A stretch of 64,000 nt of DNA from Marinomonas rhizomae (lineage in GTDB: Bacteria > Pseudomonadota > Gammaproteobacteria > Pseudomonadales > Marinomonadaceae): positions 124,001-188,000 of the forward strand of contig NZ_QNSE01000006.1 in NCBI RefSeq assembly GCF_003315485.1, given 5' to 3'. The notes beneath the pieces are model-generated. The model was not told the DNA's origin and did not search any database. It was given only the letters and a program-made list of their open reading frames with translations. The translations under genes were made by a program, and so were the position numbers. How positions within the stretch are numbered: position 1 is the first letter of the stretch; each line of letters begins with the position of its first letter. Shown in pieces: positions 54,442 through 63,361 of the stretch.

Positions 54442-54659
54442 CAAAAATGAAAACTTACCTACTTCTACATAACCACCCTAAAAGCATTATGGGTCGATTC
54501 AACTTGTGCTTGTAATGTCTACATAACTGCACTTTATCTAGACCTGCTATCGCAATGTCAAAAACTAAACCGCTGTGATAATTATTGAGGCAACTAGAAG
54601 GCTGGTAGTTGGAATGATGCTAGTATCATTGAAAGGTAAATCTAGATTGGAACTAAATA

Positions 54660-54692
54660 TTAAACAAACTACTCTACCCTCAAGGAGTAGAG
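54660..54692 (-). terminator. Candidate terminator after the IMPase gene
   Basis: CTCTACCC (54672-54679) pairs with GGAGTAGAG (54684-54692) with one bulge. On the minus strand TAGTTTGTTT follows. It lies about 40 bases after the IMPase stop codon and would end the deoR-eryH-eryI-IMPase transcript. Confidence 0.5.
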
Positions 54693-54730
54693 CCGTTCAA
54701 AGCAATGTAAGTATTCCCTATTTACTCTTA

Positions 54731-55567
54731 CTACATCAGGTCGATAGACTGAAAATCTTTCATTATACGCTCTTGGATCGCCTCTGTTCGTCCAGCAACA
54801 ATCACGCCTTTACGAACAGTCGGTTTATAGGGACTTCCATCCAACATGCAGACATAGCCACCCGACTCCTGATAAGCAAGAATTCCTGCGGCATGATCCC
54901 AAACCTTTGGTTTAGGGCTAATAAAGAAATCAACTCCATTCTGCGACATTGTTCTATATTCATGGCAGCAACAACGCAGATTAGAAGAGCGAGCATAGCT
55001 AACTTGCTGAACAGCAACACGTTCGCGAACAGCATTGTCTTCAAACAAAAAGGGCGAGAAAAATCCAACCAACTTAGAGTCAACAGGCTGCTCGCTTAGC
55101 GCTAAACGTCGTGGCAATTGGTCCGGTCGAACAAACCAAGATCCTTCATCTAAACTCGTTTCAATCCAGTCGTCATTTAAAGGGTCGTACAGCAAACCGT
55201 AAATGGTCTCACCTTGATAAATAGCCGCGATCAATACACCAAAGGTGGATAAGCCATGGGCAAAATTCCATGTCCCATCAATAGGGTCGATGATAACAAC
55301 CAGTTCATCCGTATCAATTTGATCTAATACTGACTCATCTTCCGAAACAGCTTCTTCACCAATGATGACAGCGTGAGGTAACAGCGTTTGAAAGCGCTGT
55401 GTTAGTGCTTTTTCAGAGGCAACATCCGCTTCAGTGACAAGATCATCAAAGCTTGTCTTAGTCGATATAGCACCATCCGAGAGCCTTCTAAACCTAGGCA
55501 AAATTTCTGCCTTGGCAACGTCTCTAACGATTTCTATCATCTCTGATTTTTGCTTACGTGTTAACAC
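54731..55567 (-). CDS. Inositol monophosphatase family phosphatase
   Basis: A 278-residue magnesium-dependent sugar/polyol phosphatase. The metal-binding motifs are complete: VIIGEEAVSE, VVIIDPIDGTWNFAHG and VWDHAAGILAYQESGG. The start is a GTG with GGAGG four bases upstream. It lies 32 bases after eryI in the same orientation and appears co-transcribed. It may dephosphorylate an accumulated tetrose or tetritol phosphate as a safety valve. That role is inference; this enzyme is not part of the described Brucella pathway. Confidence 0.82.
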   Translation of the reverse strand: MLTRKQKSEMIEIVRDVAKAEILPRFRRLSDGAISTKTSFDDLVTEADVASEKALTQRFQTLLPHAVIIGEEAVSEDESVLDQIDTDELVVIIDPIDGTWNFAHGLSTFGVLIAAIYQGETIYGLLYDPLNDDWIETSLDEGSWFVRPDQLPRRLALSEQPVDSKLVGFFSPFLFEDNAVRERVAVQQVSYARSSNLRCCCHEYRTMSQNGVDFFISPKPKVWDHAAGILAYQESGGYVCMLDGSPYKPTVRKGVIVAGRTEAIQERIMKDFQSIDLM

Positions 55568-55599
55568 AACACCTCCATTTTACAATCTAAACCTATGAA

Positions 55600-56061
55600 T
55601 TACGGGCGAGCATGATATTTTTCATCAATAGAGTTTATTGCTTTAACATTATCTGCCGAGCGACCCTTTTCATCGAATACTTGAACCAAAAACGCATCGG
55701 CAATGGACTTCGCTAACTCTTGCCCAATTACACGTGCGCCCATAGTAATAATTTGTGCGTTGTTAGAAAGTGCAGCACGCTCTGCAGAATAAGTATCATG
55801 GGTAAGAGCAGCTCGAATACCCGGCACTTTACTTGCTGCAATACACACTCCAATTCCTGTACCACAACATAAAATGGCACGATCGTATTTTCCTTCTAAA
55901 ACTGCATTAGCGACACGATCAGATAAGTTGGCATAAAACGGCTCAACCTCTCCAGAGTCAGTACGAGAAACTTCCTCTACATCGTAACGATTTTTAAGAT
56001 GGTCAGCTAAAATTTTTGCTAGCCCTTCGCCAGCACTGTCTCCAGCAATTGCAATTCTCAT
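55600..56061 (-). CDS. eryI: Erythrose/erythrulose-phosphate isomerase, RpiB type
   Basis: A 153-residue member of the RpiB/LacAB isomerases. It starts [26 protein letters not shown] replaces the GCDHAG of ordinary RpiB, a feature of the tetrose-phosphate subgroup. The active-site Cys is in [19 protein letters not shown] lies eight bases before the ATG at 56061; longer in-frame starts overlap eryH. In Brucella the equivalent enzyme makes D-erythrose 4-phosphate, the last step of erythritol use. It follows eryH by 16 bases. Confidence 0.87.
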   Translation of the reverse strand: MRIAIAGDSAGEGLAKILADHLKNRYDVEEVSRTDSGEVEPFYANLSDRVANAVLEGKYDRAILCCGTGIGVCIAASKVPGIRAALTHDTYSAERAALSNNAQIITMGARVIGQELAKSIADAFLVQVFDEKGRSADNVKAINSIDEKYHARP

Positions 56062-56077
56062 GATGCTATCCTCGGCT

Positions 56078-56860
56078 TTAAATTTGCGTTTGAACGACTG
56101 CGGCACATTTATTTAAAATATCGATATATCCATCAACGCTCCAAGCGGATCGACCAATAAATAAACCATCAATGTGTTCGCAGGCTATAAGTTCTTCACA
56201 GTTATTAGGGTTCACCGAGCCACCATATAAACAAGGAACTTTGCGTCCCAATACTTTTTTGGCTACCTCCAGAATGTCAGCTTGTCTTGCGTCGGCATAC
56301 TCAGCAGAAGCTGGAATCCCTCGCTCACCTATTGCCCAAACAGGCTCATAAGCAAACAAAATAGGCGCATCTTTTTGCTCATCGCTCAGAAACTGCAACG
56401 CATCACGCACTTCTTTTGCTAAGACACGAGCTGCCTGACCACTTTCTTTATCTGCCAATGTTTCACCAATACAGATAAGGGGAATTAAACCATGACGAAT
56501 AGCAGACTCGACCTTACGGCCAACAGTCTCATTCGTTTCACCAAAATACTCACGTCGTTCGGAGTGCCCCAATTCAACGATATCGAGATGACAGTCATTC
56601 AGCATTAGAGGAGACACTTCTCCTGTCCAAGCTCCATGTTCTGCCCAATGCATATTTTGAGCCCCTACTTTTACGGATGTATCACGAAGCATTTCTTTTA
56701 CTTCACGTACACATGTAAATGCAGGAATAACAAATCGCTGAATATGGGCATCTGCATTTGCATCATCAACCTGTAAAGCGGCTGAAAAAGCTTGCGCTTC
56801 TGCCAATGTCTTATTCATTTTCCAACTTGTACCAACCCAAAACTGCTTTTTATTCGTCAT
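56078..56860 (-). CDS. eryH: Tetrulose-phosphate isomerase, TpiA2 type
   Basis: A 260-residue triosephosphate-isomerase homologue. The active site is intact: Lys14 in GTSWKMNKT, His99 in [13 protein letters not shown] and Glu172 in [11 protein letters not shown]. The N-terminal TSWKMNKT, in place of GNWKMN, marks the EryH/LerI subgroup. Its start overlaps the deoR stop by four bases. In the described pathway it converts D-3-tetrulose 4-phosphate toward an aldose or 1-phosphate isomer for EryI. Its immediate context is deoR and eryI, which rules out a housekeeping TpiA. Confidence 0.9.
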   Translation of the reverse strand: MTNKKQFWVGTSWKMNKTLAEAQAFSAALQVDDANADAHIQRFVIPAFTCVREVKEMLRDTSVKVGAQNMHWAEHGAWTGEVSPLMLNDCHLDIVELGHSERREYFGETNETVGRKVESAIRHGLIPLICIGETLADKESGQAARVLAKEVRDALQFLSDEQKDAPILFAYEPVWAIGERGIPASAEYADARQADILEVAKKVLGRKVPCLYGGSVNPNNCEELIACEHIDGLFIGRSAWSVDGYIDILNKCAAVVQTQI

Positions 56861-57633
56861 GTATTTTCCAGTGATCTCGCAATAGTTAACTGAATGCCAG
56901 CGTCCACCAACTGCTGTTGAACGTTTGGCTCTGGAACTTGGTCGGTGATGACCCAGTCAAAATAATCAAGATTTGCCAGTACATGAAGTGCAACACGATC
57001 AAATCGTGTGTGATTAACCAACAAGCAAGCCTTAACCGCCGCATTAAGCATGGCTTTTTTTACTCTGATCACATCAGCATCCATATGAAACACTTGGTTT
57101 CCAGATACCGCAGGACTCGATAAAAAAGCAAGATCCGCTCGTAAACTCGTTAAATTTTGCTCTGCCAACACACCGAAGTAACCATTAAACTTAGAAGAAT
57201 ACATTCCACCAAGTGCAATAAGATCAATCCCCTTTTCAAACTTTAATGCCTCCAAAATGGAAGCATTGTTGGTAATAACTGTCAGTGGCTTTTTACGAGG
57301 AAGCATGCTTCCCAACATTGCAGCCATAGATCCATCGTTGACCATCACAGTCATCCCAGGCTCAACCAGCTCCAATGCTTCTAACGCCATACGTTCTTTA
57401 CCTTCACTACCTTGACGTTCACGCAGTCTAAAATCACTTTCAAATTGCATGCCTGCTTCAATAGTCGCACCGCCTCGCACTTTACGCAGCAAGCCGCCAG
57501 CTTCAAGTTCGTCTAAATCACGGTGAATTGTCATCTTGGAAACAGCAAAACGTTTCGCTAACTCCTCTAGATCAACAACACCATTTTCGACAAGAAGATC
57601 GATAATTTGCTGTCTACGTTCATCACGCTTCAT
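56857..57633 (-). CDS. DeoR family transcriptional regulator
   Basis: A 258-residue repressor of sugar-phosphate genes. The N-terminal helix-turn-helix is EELAKRFAVSKMTIHRDLDE, followed by LRKVRGGAT, and the C-terminal DeoRC effector domain begins near residue 75. An in-frame GTG lies at 57639; the ATG at 57633 is preferred. It begins the deoR-eryH-eryI-IMPase operon and is the likely ligand of the nested AT palindromes just upstream. A tetrose phosphate is its probable inducer. Confidence 0.88.
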   Translation of the reverse strand: MKRDERRQQIIDLLVENGVVDLEELAKRFAVSKMTIHRDLDELEAGGLLRKVRGGATIEAGMQFESDFRLRERQGSEGKERMALEALELVEPGMTVMVNDGSMAAMLGSMLPRKKPLTVITNNASILEALKFEKGIDLIALGGMYSSKFNGYFGVLAEQNLTSLRADLAFLSSPAVSGNQVFHMDADVIRVKKAMLNAAVKACLLVNHTRFDRVALHVLANLDYFDWVITDQVPEPNVQQQLVDAGIQLTIARSLENT

Positions 57634-57680
57634 AAACACTCACTTCGATAGCAAACCTCTTGAGTATGTTATAAACCCAA

Positions 57681-57744
57681 AAATAACATTTTAAAAGTTA
57701 TATTTAACAAAAAAATGTTTATTTTGTTAAATATAATGTTATTT
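57681..57744 (-). promoter_or_regulatory. Nested AT-rich palindromes at the deoR-ery promoter
   Basis: The inner dyad TTATATTTAACAAAA (57698-57712) and TTTTGTTAAATATAA (57722-57736) is perfect over 15 pairs with a nine-base spacer. An outer dyad, AAATAACATT (57681-57690) and AATGTTATTT (57735-57744), encloses it. On the minus strand TTAAAA and TAACAT with 17-base spacing could be the promoter, overlapping the dyads. The DeoR-type protein is the likely binder. Confidence 0.6.
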
Positions 57745-57780
57745 AAGACACAAACCCAAGAAATTCCGGATTAAAATCAC

Positions 57781-57812
57781 AAAAAAAGCGTGAAAACAGC
57801 CAGTTTTCACGC
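57781..57812 (-). terminator. Strong orphan terminator downstream of eryD
   Basis: GCGTGAAAAC (57788-57797) pairs with GTTTTCACGC (57803-57812) around AGCCA. On the minus strand a run of seven T follows. It lies 305 bases after the eryD stop codon, too far for a typical operon end. It may close a long 3' untranslated region or a small RNA. Confidence 0.85.
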
Positions 57813-58001
57813 AACTTAGTGAGTAGAATAACATTTATAAAATCGGATTTAGATAGGAAACCATCAAGATAACAGGGGAAACTACGTGAAACATGATTAG
57901 TAGATGTTAAAAATCACAGAAAATATCACATTCAGTATTTTTGATAACGGATTTATTATCATTTAATGGCTGAATTTTGGCCCATAGTCCAATAATCCAC
58001 C

Positions 58002-58040
58002 TACATAAAAAAGAACGTTATTGGTGCTCTTTTTTATGTA
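58002..58040 (-). terminator. AT-rich hairpin after eryD
   Basis: TACATAAAAAAGA (58002-58014) pairs with TCTTTTTTATGTA (58028-58040), 13 pairs around a 13-base loop, with six T inside the arm. A second small hairpin, AGAGCTC (58057-58063) with GAGCTCT (58070-58076), lies between it and eryD. Together they may end most eryABCD transcripts. Confidence 0.5.
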
Positions 58041-58116
58041 CATCATTGTTAACGCAAGAGCTCAACCAGGAGCTCTAACTTAGGTCACTTTAAACCTGAC
58101 AAAGATATATATAGAA

Positions 58117-59073
58117 TTATTCAACGGTTAGAATCGCACGTGCGGTAAACTCATCAGTAATCAACCCTGTGAGTAAGCCTCCTTTAAGTGCTGCTCTGAT
58201 AGCTTCAACCTTCTCTTCTCCACCAGAGACCGCTATTACATCACCTTTATGCCCTTCCAAAGACACGGACAACATCCGAGCACTGAGAGAAGTTTCTATT
58301 ATGTGGCCATTTTCATCATAAAAATGCCCCATCACCTCTCCAACCGCACCGGCACGGGCAATTTCAATAATCTCTTCCGGTTTAATAGGACCAGAGGAAA
58401 CCAACTGAGCAGTTTGAGCAACAGTTCCTATACCAATAAACTTAATATCGGCATCATTGGCCATAGAGAAGACATCTTTAACGCCCTTTTGGTTAAGAAG
58501 AACTACCCTATCTTCAACAGAATTTGCCAATAACGGAACTGGCATGGTGTATGCTGGAGCGCCTGTTTTTGCAGCTATCCAGTGCAAAACGTCATCTCGG
58601 TTAATAGAATAGTCTCTAGTTAACCCTCCTAACAAGGATACAAAACGAATCCCCGACGTCTCAAGTTTAGGCAACTGATGAACCACTGCCGCCAATGCTC
58701 GCCCAAGCGCCAAACCTATTGTTATATTTGATTGCGTAGACAACACAGAACGCAAATAAGAGGCTCCTGCCTGTCCTAAAGTTTTGAGAGGAATGCCTTC
58801 TTCACCTAAATTTGGTGCAACAATACATTGACTCAAACCAAAGCGCTCTATAAGTTGATTTTCAAGCTTTACACACTCAGTTATGCTGCCGTCTATACTG
58901 ACTTTTACAGCTCCTTCGGCCACTGCCTTTGAAATTAAGCGATGCACCTTAACCGATGTCAGCCCAAGCCTTTTTGCCACCGCCGCTTGAGTTAAACCTC
59001 CAACGTAATGCAGCCAAGCTGCTCGAATAGCTAATGAGCTGTCTGGTTCATTATTAGATTTTCTTTCATCCAC
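58117..59073 (-). CDS. eryD: SorC/DeoR-type sugar-binding transcriptional regulator EryD
   Basis: A 318-residue regulator. The N-terminal helix-turn-helix reads GGLTQAAVAKRLGLTSVKVH and is very like EryD of alphaproteobacteria. The sugar-binding SorC domain (about 65-318) has GLALGRALAAVVHQLP and SLLGGLTRDYSIN. The start is a GTG with AGAGAG upstream. In Brucella EryD represses the operon until erythritol enters. It is the last gene of the ery unit, 181 bases after eryC. Confidence 0.87.
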   Translation of the reverse strand: MDERKSNNEPDSSLAIRAAWLHYVGGLTQAAVAKRLGLTSVKVHRLISKAVAEGAVKVSIDGSITECVKLENQLIERFGLSQCIVAPNLGEEGIPLKTLGQAGASYLRSVLSTQSNITIGLALGRALAAVVHQLPKLETSGIRFVSLLGGLTRDYSINRDDVLHWIAAKTGAPAYTMPVPLLANSVEDRVVLLNQKGVKDVFSMANDADIKFIGIGTVAQTAQLVSSGPIKPEEIIEIARAGAVGEVMGHFYDENGHIIETSLSARMLSVSLEGHKGDVIAVSGGEEKVEAIRAALKGGLLTGLITDEFTARAILTVE

Positions 59074-59108
59074 AGCTATTGCTCTCTTTTTCCTGGATTA
59101 AGTTATAA

Positions 59109-59127
59109 CGAACAAACACGATGTTCG
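59109..59127. promoter_or_regulatory. Inverted repeat upstream of eryD
   Basis: CGAACA (59109-59114) and TGTTCG (59122-59127) form a perfect six-base inverted repeat with a seven-base spacer, 36 bases upstream of the eryD start codon. The palindrome TGTGCACA-like core follows nearby. Autoregulation by EryD is a possibility. Confidence 0.35.
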
Positions 59128-59254
59128 ATGTGCACAACGTATTAACATCACTTTTTAGTCCCATGCTTAAATAAAACCATGCGAAACTTTACAACACCTA
59201 CTACATAACTTCGACTTGAATAGTAAGTATTTTTTTATTTGAATTAATACGTTA

Positions 59255-60187
59255 TTAAATATTCAAGTCTCGAATCCCACTATCAATATGTGGCGCCCAA
59301 AAAGCGACGCTTTCTGCTATTTGCTCAACCACTTGATAATCTGTCGGATCACGCTCTTTGAAGCTCAGCTCAAGACAAATCTGATTGTCCTTAGCACCAC
59401 CTTTATCAAGAGTTTCTAGTAAAGGTGCCGGCTGAATACGACCATTTTGATTGTATTCAGCTATAAAAGGTCGATGCCCTCCTTTATCCATAAGGCTTTG
59501 TTTAATATGAATAATAGGAGACACTGCTGGGACTACCTCTGCCCAAGCATAAGGATCATAATCTGCAGGATTACTAGATGTTACATCTCCATGGTCAATG
59601 TCTGCCATCATCCACATAGGAATCGCCATATTGGCATCCGTTAAGCGCTTTTGAAGAGTCATAGCAGAATCAATGGTATCGCCAAATTCACGTCCAACAC
59701 TCATCGGCTCCCAATACACATAGTCTAAACCCGCCTGTTTAGCGTGCTCAGCCACTTCTGCCCAGCAATCAATGGCTATTTTTGTCAATTCTTCACGACG
59801 CACTTCGTCATTGAAATCCTTATGGGTCATGATGGCAAACTGTGTACCTATAGCATACCCGCCTAAATCGGCCGTTATATCTGCAAAGGTTTTAAACCAT
59901 TCAATGTAATAACGACGAACGTCTGCATCTGGATGGCCAAAATGATTCAAGCGACCATATGGGCCTGTCATACCCGACGTAATACGGACGCCAGTCCGAT
60001 CCAAAGCCACTTGCATTTCTCTTGTTAACCGACGAATAACAGCAGCTGGCCAACTAGGGTTAATAAATTCATGTGTCAATTGCACATCGCGGATTTTAAT
60101 ATCGTGCGCGATGGTGTCGATTAGATGGGACGGCTCGGCAAATCTATTTACCAGAGGGTTGGTATTAAGTCCTAACGTTAACGGCAT
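59255..60187 (-). CDS. eryC: L-3-tetrulose-4-phosphate racemase EryC, TIM-barrel isomerase family
   Basis: A 310-residue protein of the xylose-isomerase-like TIM-barrel superfamily. It starts MPLTLGLNTNPLVNRFAEPS and contains YVYWEPMSVGREFGDTIDSA, with the metal-binding Glu, and MMADIDHGDVTSS, with Asp and His ligands. In Brucella EryC interconverts the L and D forms of 3-tetrulose 4-phosphate. It starts 12 bases after eryB. Without eryA, eryB and eryH nearby, it would be called only a sugar-phosphate isomerase/epimerase. Confidence 0.87.
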   Translation of the reverse strand: MPLTLGLNTNPLVNRFAEPSHLIDTIAHDIKIRDVQLTHEFINPSWPAAVIRRLTREMQVALDRTGVRITSGMTGPYGRLNHFGHPDADVRRYYIEWFKTFADITADLGGYAIGTQFAIMTHKDFNDEVRREELTKIAIDCWAEVAEHAKQAGLDYVYWEPMSVGREFGDTIDSAMTLQKRLTDANMAIPMWMMADIDHGDVTSSNPADYDPYAWAEVVPAVSPIIHIKQSLMDKGGHRPFIAEYNQNGRIQPAPLLETLDKGGAKDNQICLELSFKERDPTDYQVVEQIAESVAFWAPHIDSGIRDLNI

Positions 60188-60199
60188 ACTTAACCTCTC

Positions 60200-61735
60200 T
60201 TATAAAATGTTTGAATGGGCTTGTGGCTGTGCAATATTAAACTGTTCTTGAAACCAATCTGAGAAGAATGTTTTTTGTTCCTCGCTTAAACGAAGCCCTT
60301 CTTTCGTCCGACGAGTAAGAACATCTTCTGGGGTCATCGCCCACTCATTTTCAACCAAATAACGCACTTCAGCTTCATAGAGGTTGGAACCAAAATGGAC
60401 GCCAAGACCTTCAACACCCATTGCGTCTCCAACAATCTTATTAATTAGAGAACCATAATGTCGACCGTAATGAATGAGTAATGGCCGAGGAATCCAACTA
60501 TAAGCAGCCTTAGAGTCCTGTATAAAACTTTGGAAATCTGCGTTACGAATGTCGCCACCCGGCAAAATCCCACCACGAGTCCAATCCCCTCCTATGTTTG
60601 GGAAAAAATGCTTAATCTTATGGATAGCATGTTCAGACAATTTTCGGAATGTTGTCAGCTTGCCGCCAAAAACATTCAGTAACGGAACACCATCGGTTTC
60701 ATCCAAATCAAATACGTAATCACGTGTAACAGCCGATGGGTTACCCTTTCCATCATCAAACAAAGGACGAACGCCAGAGAAGCTAGTGATGACATCACTG
60801 CGTGTTAAGAATTCTTTAAAGTAACGATTAACAGCGGCGAGTAAATACTCAATTTCAGACTCTTCTGGCACAACATCTTCAACTCGACCTTCATAAGGAA
60901 TGTCTGTCGTACCGATTAATGCCTTATTGTCTTCATATGGGTTAATAAAGATCACTCGTTTATCATAGTTTTGTACCAGATAAGCTTGCTGACCTTCCCA
61001 GAACTTAGGGACGATAATATGCGATCCTTTCACTAACTGAATATTGCGAGAGGTCTTTGAGTGTGCTACATCATTGACGATATTACGTACCCAAGGGCCA
61101 GCAGCATTAACCAAGACTTTTGCCTTAAAGCTGCGCATCTCTTTAGTGAATTCATTTTCAGTTGTTATCAGCCAATGGCCGCTTTGGCGCTTCGCCGAAA
61201 TACACCGAGTTCTAGTCAGTACTTCTGCTCCTTTTTTAGCAGCATCTAGGGCATTCAGAATAACCAATCGAGAGTCATCTACCCAGCAATCTGAGTATTC
61301 AAAACCTTTTGTATACTGATCTTTTATTGAAAGCCCTTCGGGGTCTCGCAGCAAATCTAATGTCCTAGTACCAGGTAGGCGCTTACGTCCTCCAAGGTGG
61401 TCATATAAAAATAGCCCCAATCGTACCAACCATGCAGGACGGTCTTCTTTGCTATGCGGCAACACAAATCGCATGGGCCAAATAATATGACTAGCAGAAT
61501 TCAACAGCACTTCTCGCTCAATCAATGCTTCACGAACCAAGCGAAACTCATAATATTCAAGGTAACGTAAACCGCCATGAACCAGTTTCCCTGATCGGGA
61601 AGATGTACCTTGTGCTAGATCACCTTTTTCGCAAAGCGCAACACTCAAGCCACGACCAGCAGCGTCACGTGCAATACCTGCACCGTTGATACCACCACCA
61701 ATCACAAAAAGATCGAATACCTGTTTGTTATTCAT
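60200..61735 (-). CDS. eryB: Erythritol-4-phosphate dehydrogenase EryB, GlpD family
   Basis: A 511-residue FAD enzyme of the glycerol-3-phosphate dehydrogenase family. The FAD motif is LFVIGGGINGAGIARDAAGR and the GlpD signature LVHGGLRYLEYYEFRLVREA. It is the length of E. coli GlpD (501). It oxidises L-erythritol 4-phosphate to L-3-tetrulose 4-phosphate, passing electrons to the membrane. Context between an FGGY kinase and eryC makes EryB far likelier than aerobic GlpD. It begins 33 bases after eryA. Confidence 0.87.
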   Translation of the reverse strand: MNNKQVFDLFVIGGGINGAGIARDAAGRGLSVALCEKGDLAQGTSSRSGKLVHGGLRYLEYYEFRLVREALIEREVLLNSASHIIWPMRFVLPHSKEDRPAWLVRLGLFLYDHLGGRKRLPGTRTLDLLRDPEGLSIKDQYTKGFEYSDCWVDDSRLVILNALDAAKKGAEVLTRTRCISAKRQSGHWLITTENEFTKEMRSFKAKVLVNAAGPWVRNIVNDVAHSKTSRNIQLVKGSHIIVPKFWEGQQAYLVQNYDKRVIFINPYEDNKALIGTTDIPYEGRVEDVVPEESEIEYLLAAVNRYFKEFLTRSDVITSFSGVRPLFDDGKGNPSAVTRDYVFDLDETDGVPLLNVFGGKLTTFRKLSEHAIHKIKHFFPNIGGDWTRGGILPGGDIRNADFQSFIQDSKAAYSWIPRPLLIHYGRHYGSLINKIVGDAMGVEGLGVHFGSNLYEAEVRYLVENEWAMTPEDVLTRRTKEGLRLSEEQKTFFSDWFQEQFNIAQPQAHSNIL

Positions 61736-61768
61736 AAAGAACCTCTTATTTCATCGCTAAAGATCACG

Positions 61769-63361
61769 CTATGACTTATCTGAAGAATCTACCTGAAAGT
61801 GCGTTTTTGAATGCTCCCTTAACTGCTCCATAGCAAACCATGTATCTGGAAGTTTCAAACGCTGCTGATAAAAAGCATTAAAAAGCACGTCATAACGATC
61901 ACAGAGCGCTTTATCCTTCTTTTCAATTTTACCGAGCAATGGTGTAACCCACTCAGCAATACAATCATCCATCGATTTATATTCACCTATCGCCACGGCT
62001 GCCATCATTGCTGCTCCAGCTGCACCTGCCTCTTCTCTTCCTGATACGCAAACATCAGCGCAGACAGAAGCAGATAAAATCTTACGCAGAGTAGCCGACC
62101 TAACAGCACCACCACTTAAACGAAGCTCTTGGATTGTCCCTCCCATTGATTCATAGCAATCACGCATGGCCATACCAAGACCCTCCACAACAGCACGTAC
62201 TAAATCGTGAAATCGGTGGTGATAAGTTAAACCTGTAAAACTCGCTCTAGCCCGGCCATTAACAAAAGGACCACGCTCTCCTGCATCTGAAATATATGGG
62301 TGATAAAGCAGTTGGCCCTCTTCTGCTCGCTGTAACCAAGTTTCAACTCTATCAACCATGACATTAGGAGAAGACTCGCAGCCAAAATCCTTTAACAAAT
62401 CAGAGGCAACATTTAATAGCCAATCAAGATTTAATGCGGACGCCATATTGGTTTGCACTTGTGTAACTCGTCCGGGGATAGGTAAGGCAATCACGTAACC
62501 TGTACACTGATCATTGAGAAAAACATTATCAGACGAAACCGAGCGCATGTGCACACCTGTAGAACCGATGACAGAACAGGCTACGTTGTCTTGCCCTGTA
62601 TGAACGCCTGCTCCTAATGCGGTCATCACCATGTCAACGTACGCCAAAGAGACAGGAATTCCCGCCTTCAACCCAGTAAGTTTGGCAGCCTCTGCTGAAA
62701 GAGGATGGGTTGTTTCACAGCCATCAATAATGTCTGGTAAGAGGTCTCGGTATTCACTCAATCCCAAACTGGCGATAACTTGATCATCGTATTGTCGGGT
62801 ACGGAAATCACCAAAAGTAAAACTGGCTTCGGATGGGTCTGTCGCCCTCACCTTAGTCAAATTGAAGTACAGCCAATCCTTACAGTGAAAAGCGGTCTTT
62901 GCTTTTTCTATTAAATGAGGGTAATGGCAGGCCATATGAGCGAGTTGGACACCTTGCTGACAGGTGCTTAACCCTGTACCCGTTTTTTCAAATCTTTGGC
63001 GCTCACTGGATTGGGTATTAAGGATATCAACAGTCTGCGCGGAGCGGCCATCTAGCCATAGCCAAGCATCACAGACAGGTAATCCATCATCATCAATTAA
63101 CCACGTGCCATCACCTTGGCCGGTAACCGACAAAGCAACAACACGCAATTGAAAGTCTTCTATTTTTTCACCCAAACCTTTCAGTGCCGCAATACAATCA
63201 TCCCATGTCTTGCTGAGAGATTGAGTGGCAGAACCATTAGATGTTGCCTTGTAGGTGTTACGCACTGATGAAACGGCAACTTGTTTTCCATCAAGCGTAA
63301 AGGCAACCGCCTTAACAACTGATGTGCCAGCATCAATACCTACTATGAGATTGGTAGTCAC
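61769..63361 (-). CDS. eryA: Erythritol kinase EryA, FGGY family
   Basis: A 530-residue carbohydrate kinase. The N-terminal phosphate-binding segment is LIVGIDAGTSVVKAVAF and the FGGY C-terminal ATP region has LRLSGGAVRSATLRKILSAS and GREEAGAAGAAMMAAV. Brucella EryA is of similar length. It phosphorylates erythritol to L-erythritol 4-phosphate. The start is a GTG with GGAGG eight bases upstream. It is the first gene of eryABCD and has a strong predicted promoter about 135 bases upstream. Confidence 0.87.
   Translation of the reverse strand: MTTNLIVGIDAGTSVVKAVAFTLDGKQVAVSSVRNTYKATSNGSATQSLSKTWDDCIAALKGLGEKIEDFQLRVVALSVTGQGDGTWLIDDDGLPVCDAWLWLDGRSAQTVDILNTQSSERQRFEKTGTGLSTCQQGVQLAHMACHYPHLIEKAKTAFHCKDWLYFNLTKVRATDPSEASFTFGDFRTRQYDDQVIASLGLSEYRDLLPDIIDGCETTHPLSAEAAKLTGLKAGIPVSLAYVDMVMTALGAGVHTGQDNVACSVIGSTGVHMRSVSSDNVFLNDQCTGYVIALPIPGRVTQVQTNMASALNLDWLLNVASDLLKDFGCESSPNVMVDRVETWLQRAEEGQLLYHPYISDAGERGPFVNGRARASFTGLTYHHRFHDLVRAVVEGLGMAMRDCYESMGGTIQELRLSGGAVRSATLRKILSASVCADVCVSGREEAGAAGAAMMAAVAIGEYKSMDDCIAEWVTPLLGKIEKKDKALCDRYDVLFNAFYQQRLKLPDTWFAMEQLREHSKTHFQVDSSDKS

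Larger units (their letters stand above)
54313..54730. other. Intergenic region between sugar ABC operon and IMPase gene
   Basis: About 420 bases with no convincing gene; plus-strand frames here are antisense or random. It contains the promoter and dyad of the sugar operon (54394-54441) and, near the far end, the candidate terminator of the ery/IMPase operon (54660-54692). Confidence 0.55.
57634..58116. other. Long intergenic region between deoR operon and eryD
   Basis: About 480 bases without a protein gene. From right to left it holds three hairpins downstream of eryD (58057-58076, 58002-58040, 57788-57812) and the nested palindromes of the deoR promoter (57681-57744). The roughly 190 bases between 57813 and 58001 are unexplained and could be a 3' untranslated region or a small RNA. 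Confidence 0.5.

Noticed and set aside
54575..55099. 174-codon plus-strand frame over the IMPase gene
   Set aside because: Antisense to a gene with complete IMPase motifs; no recognisable domain.
60200..61735. Calling the GlpD-like gene a housekeeping glycerol-3-phosphate dehydrogenase with the FGGY gene as glpK
   Set aside because: The neighbours are eryC-, eryD-, eryH- and eryI-like, and no glpF or glpR-type arrangement is seen.
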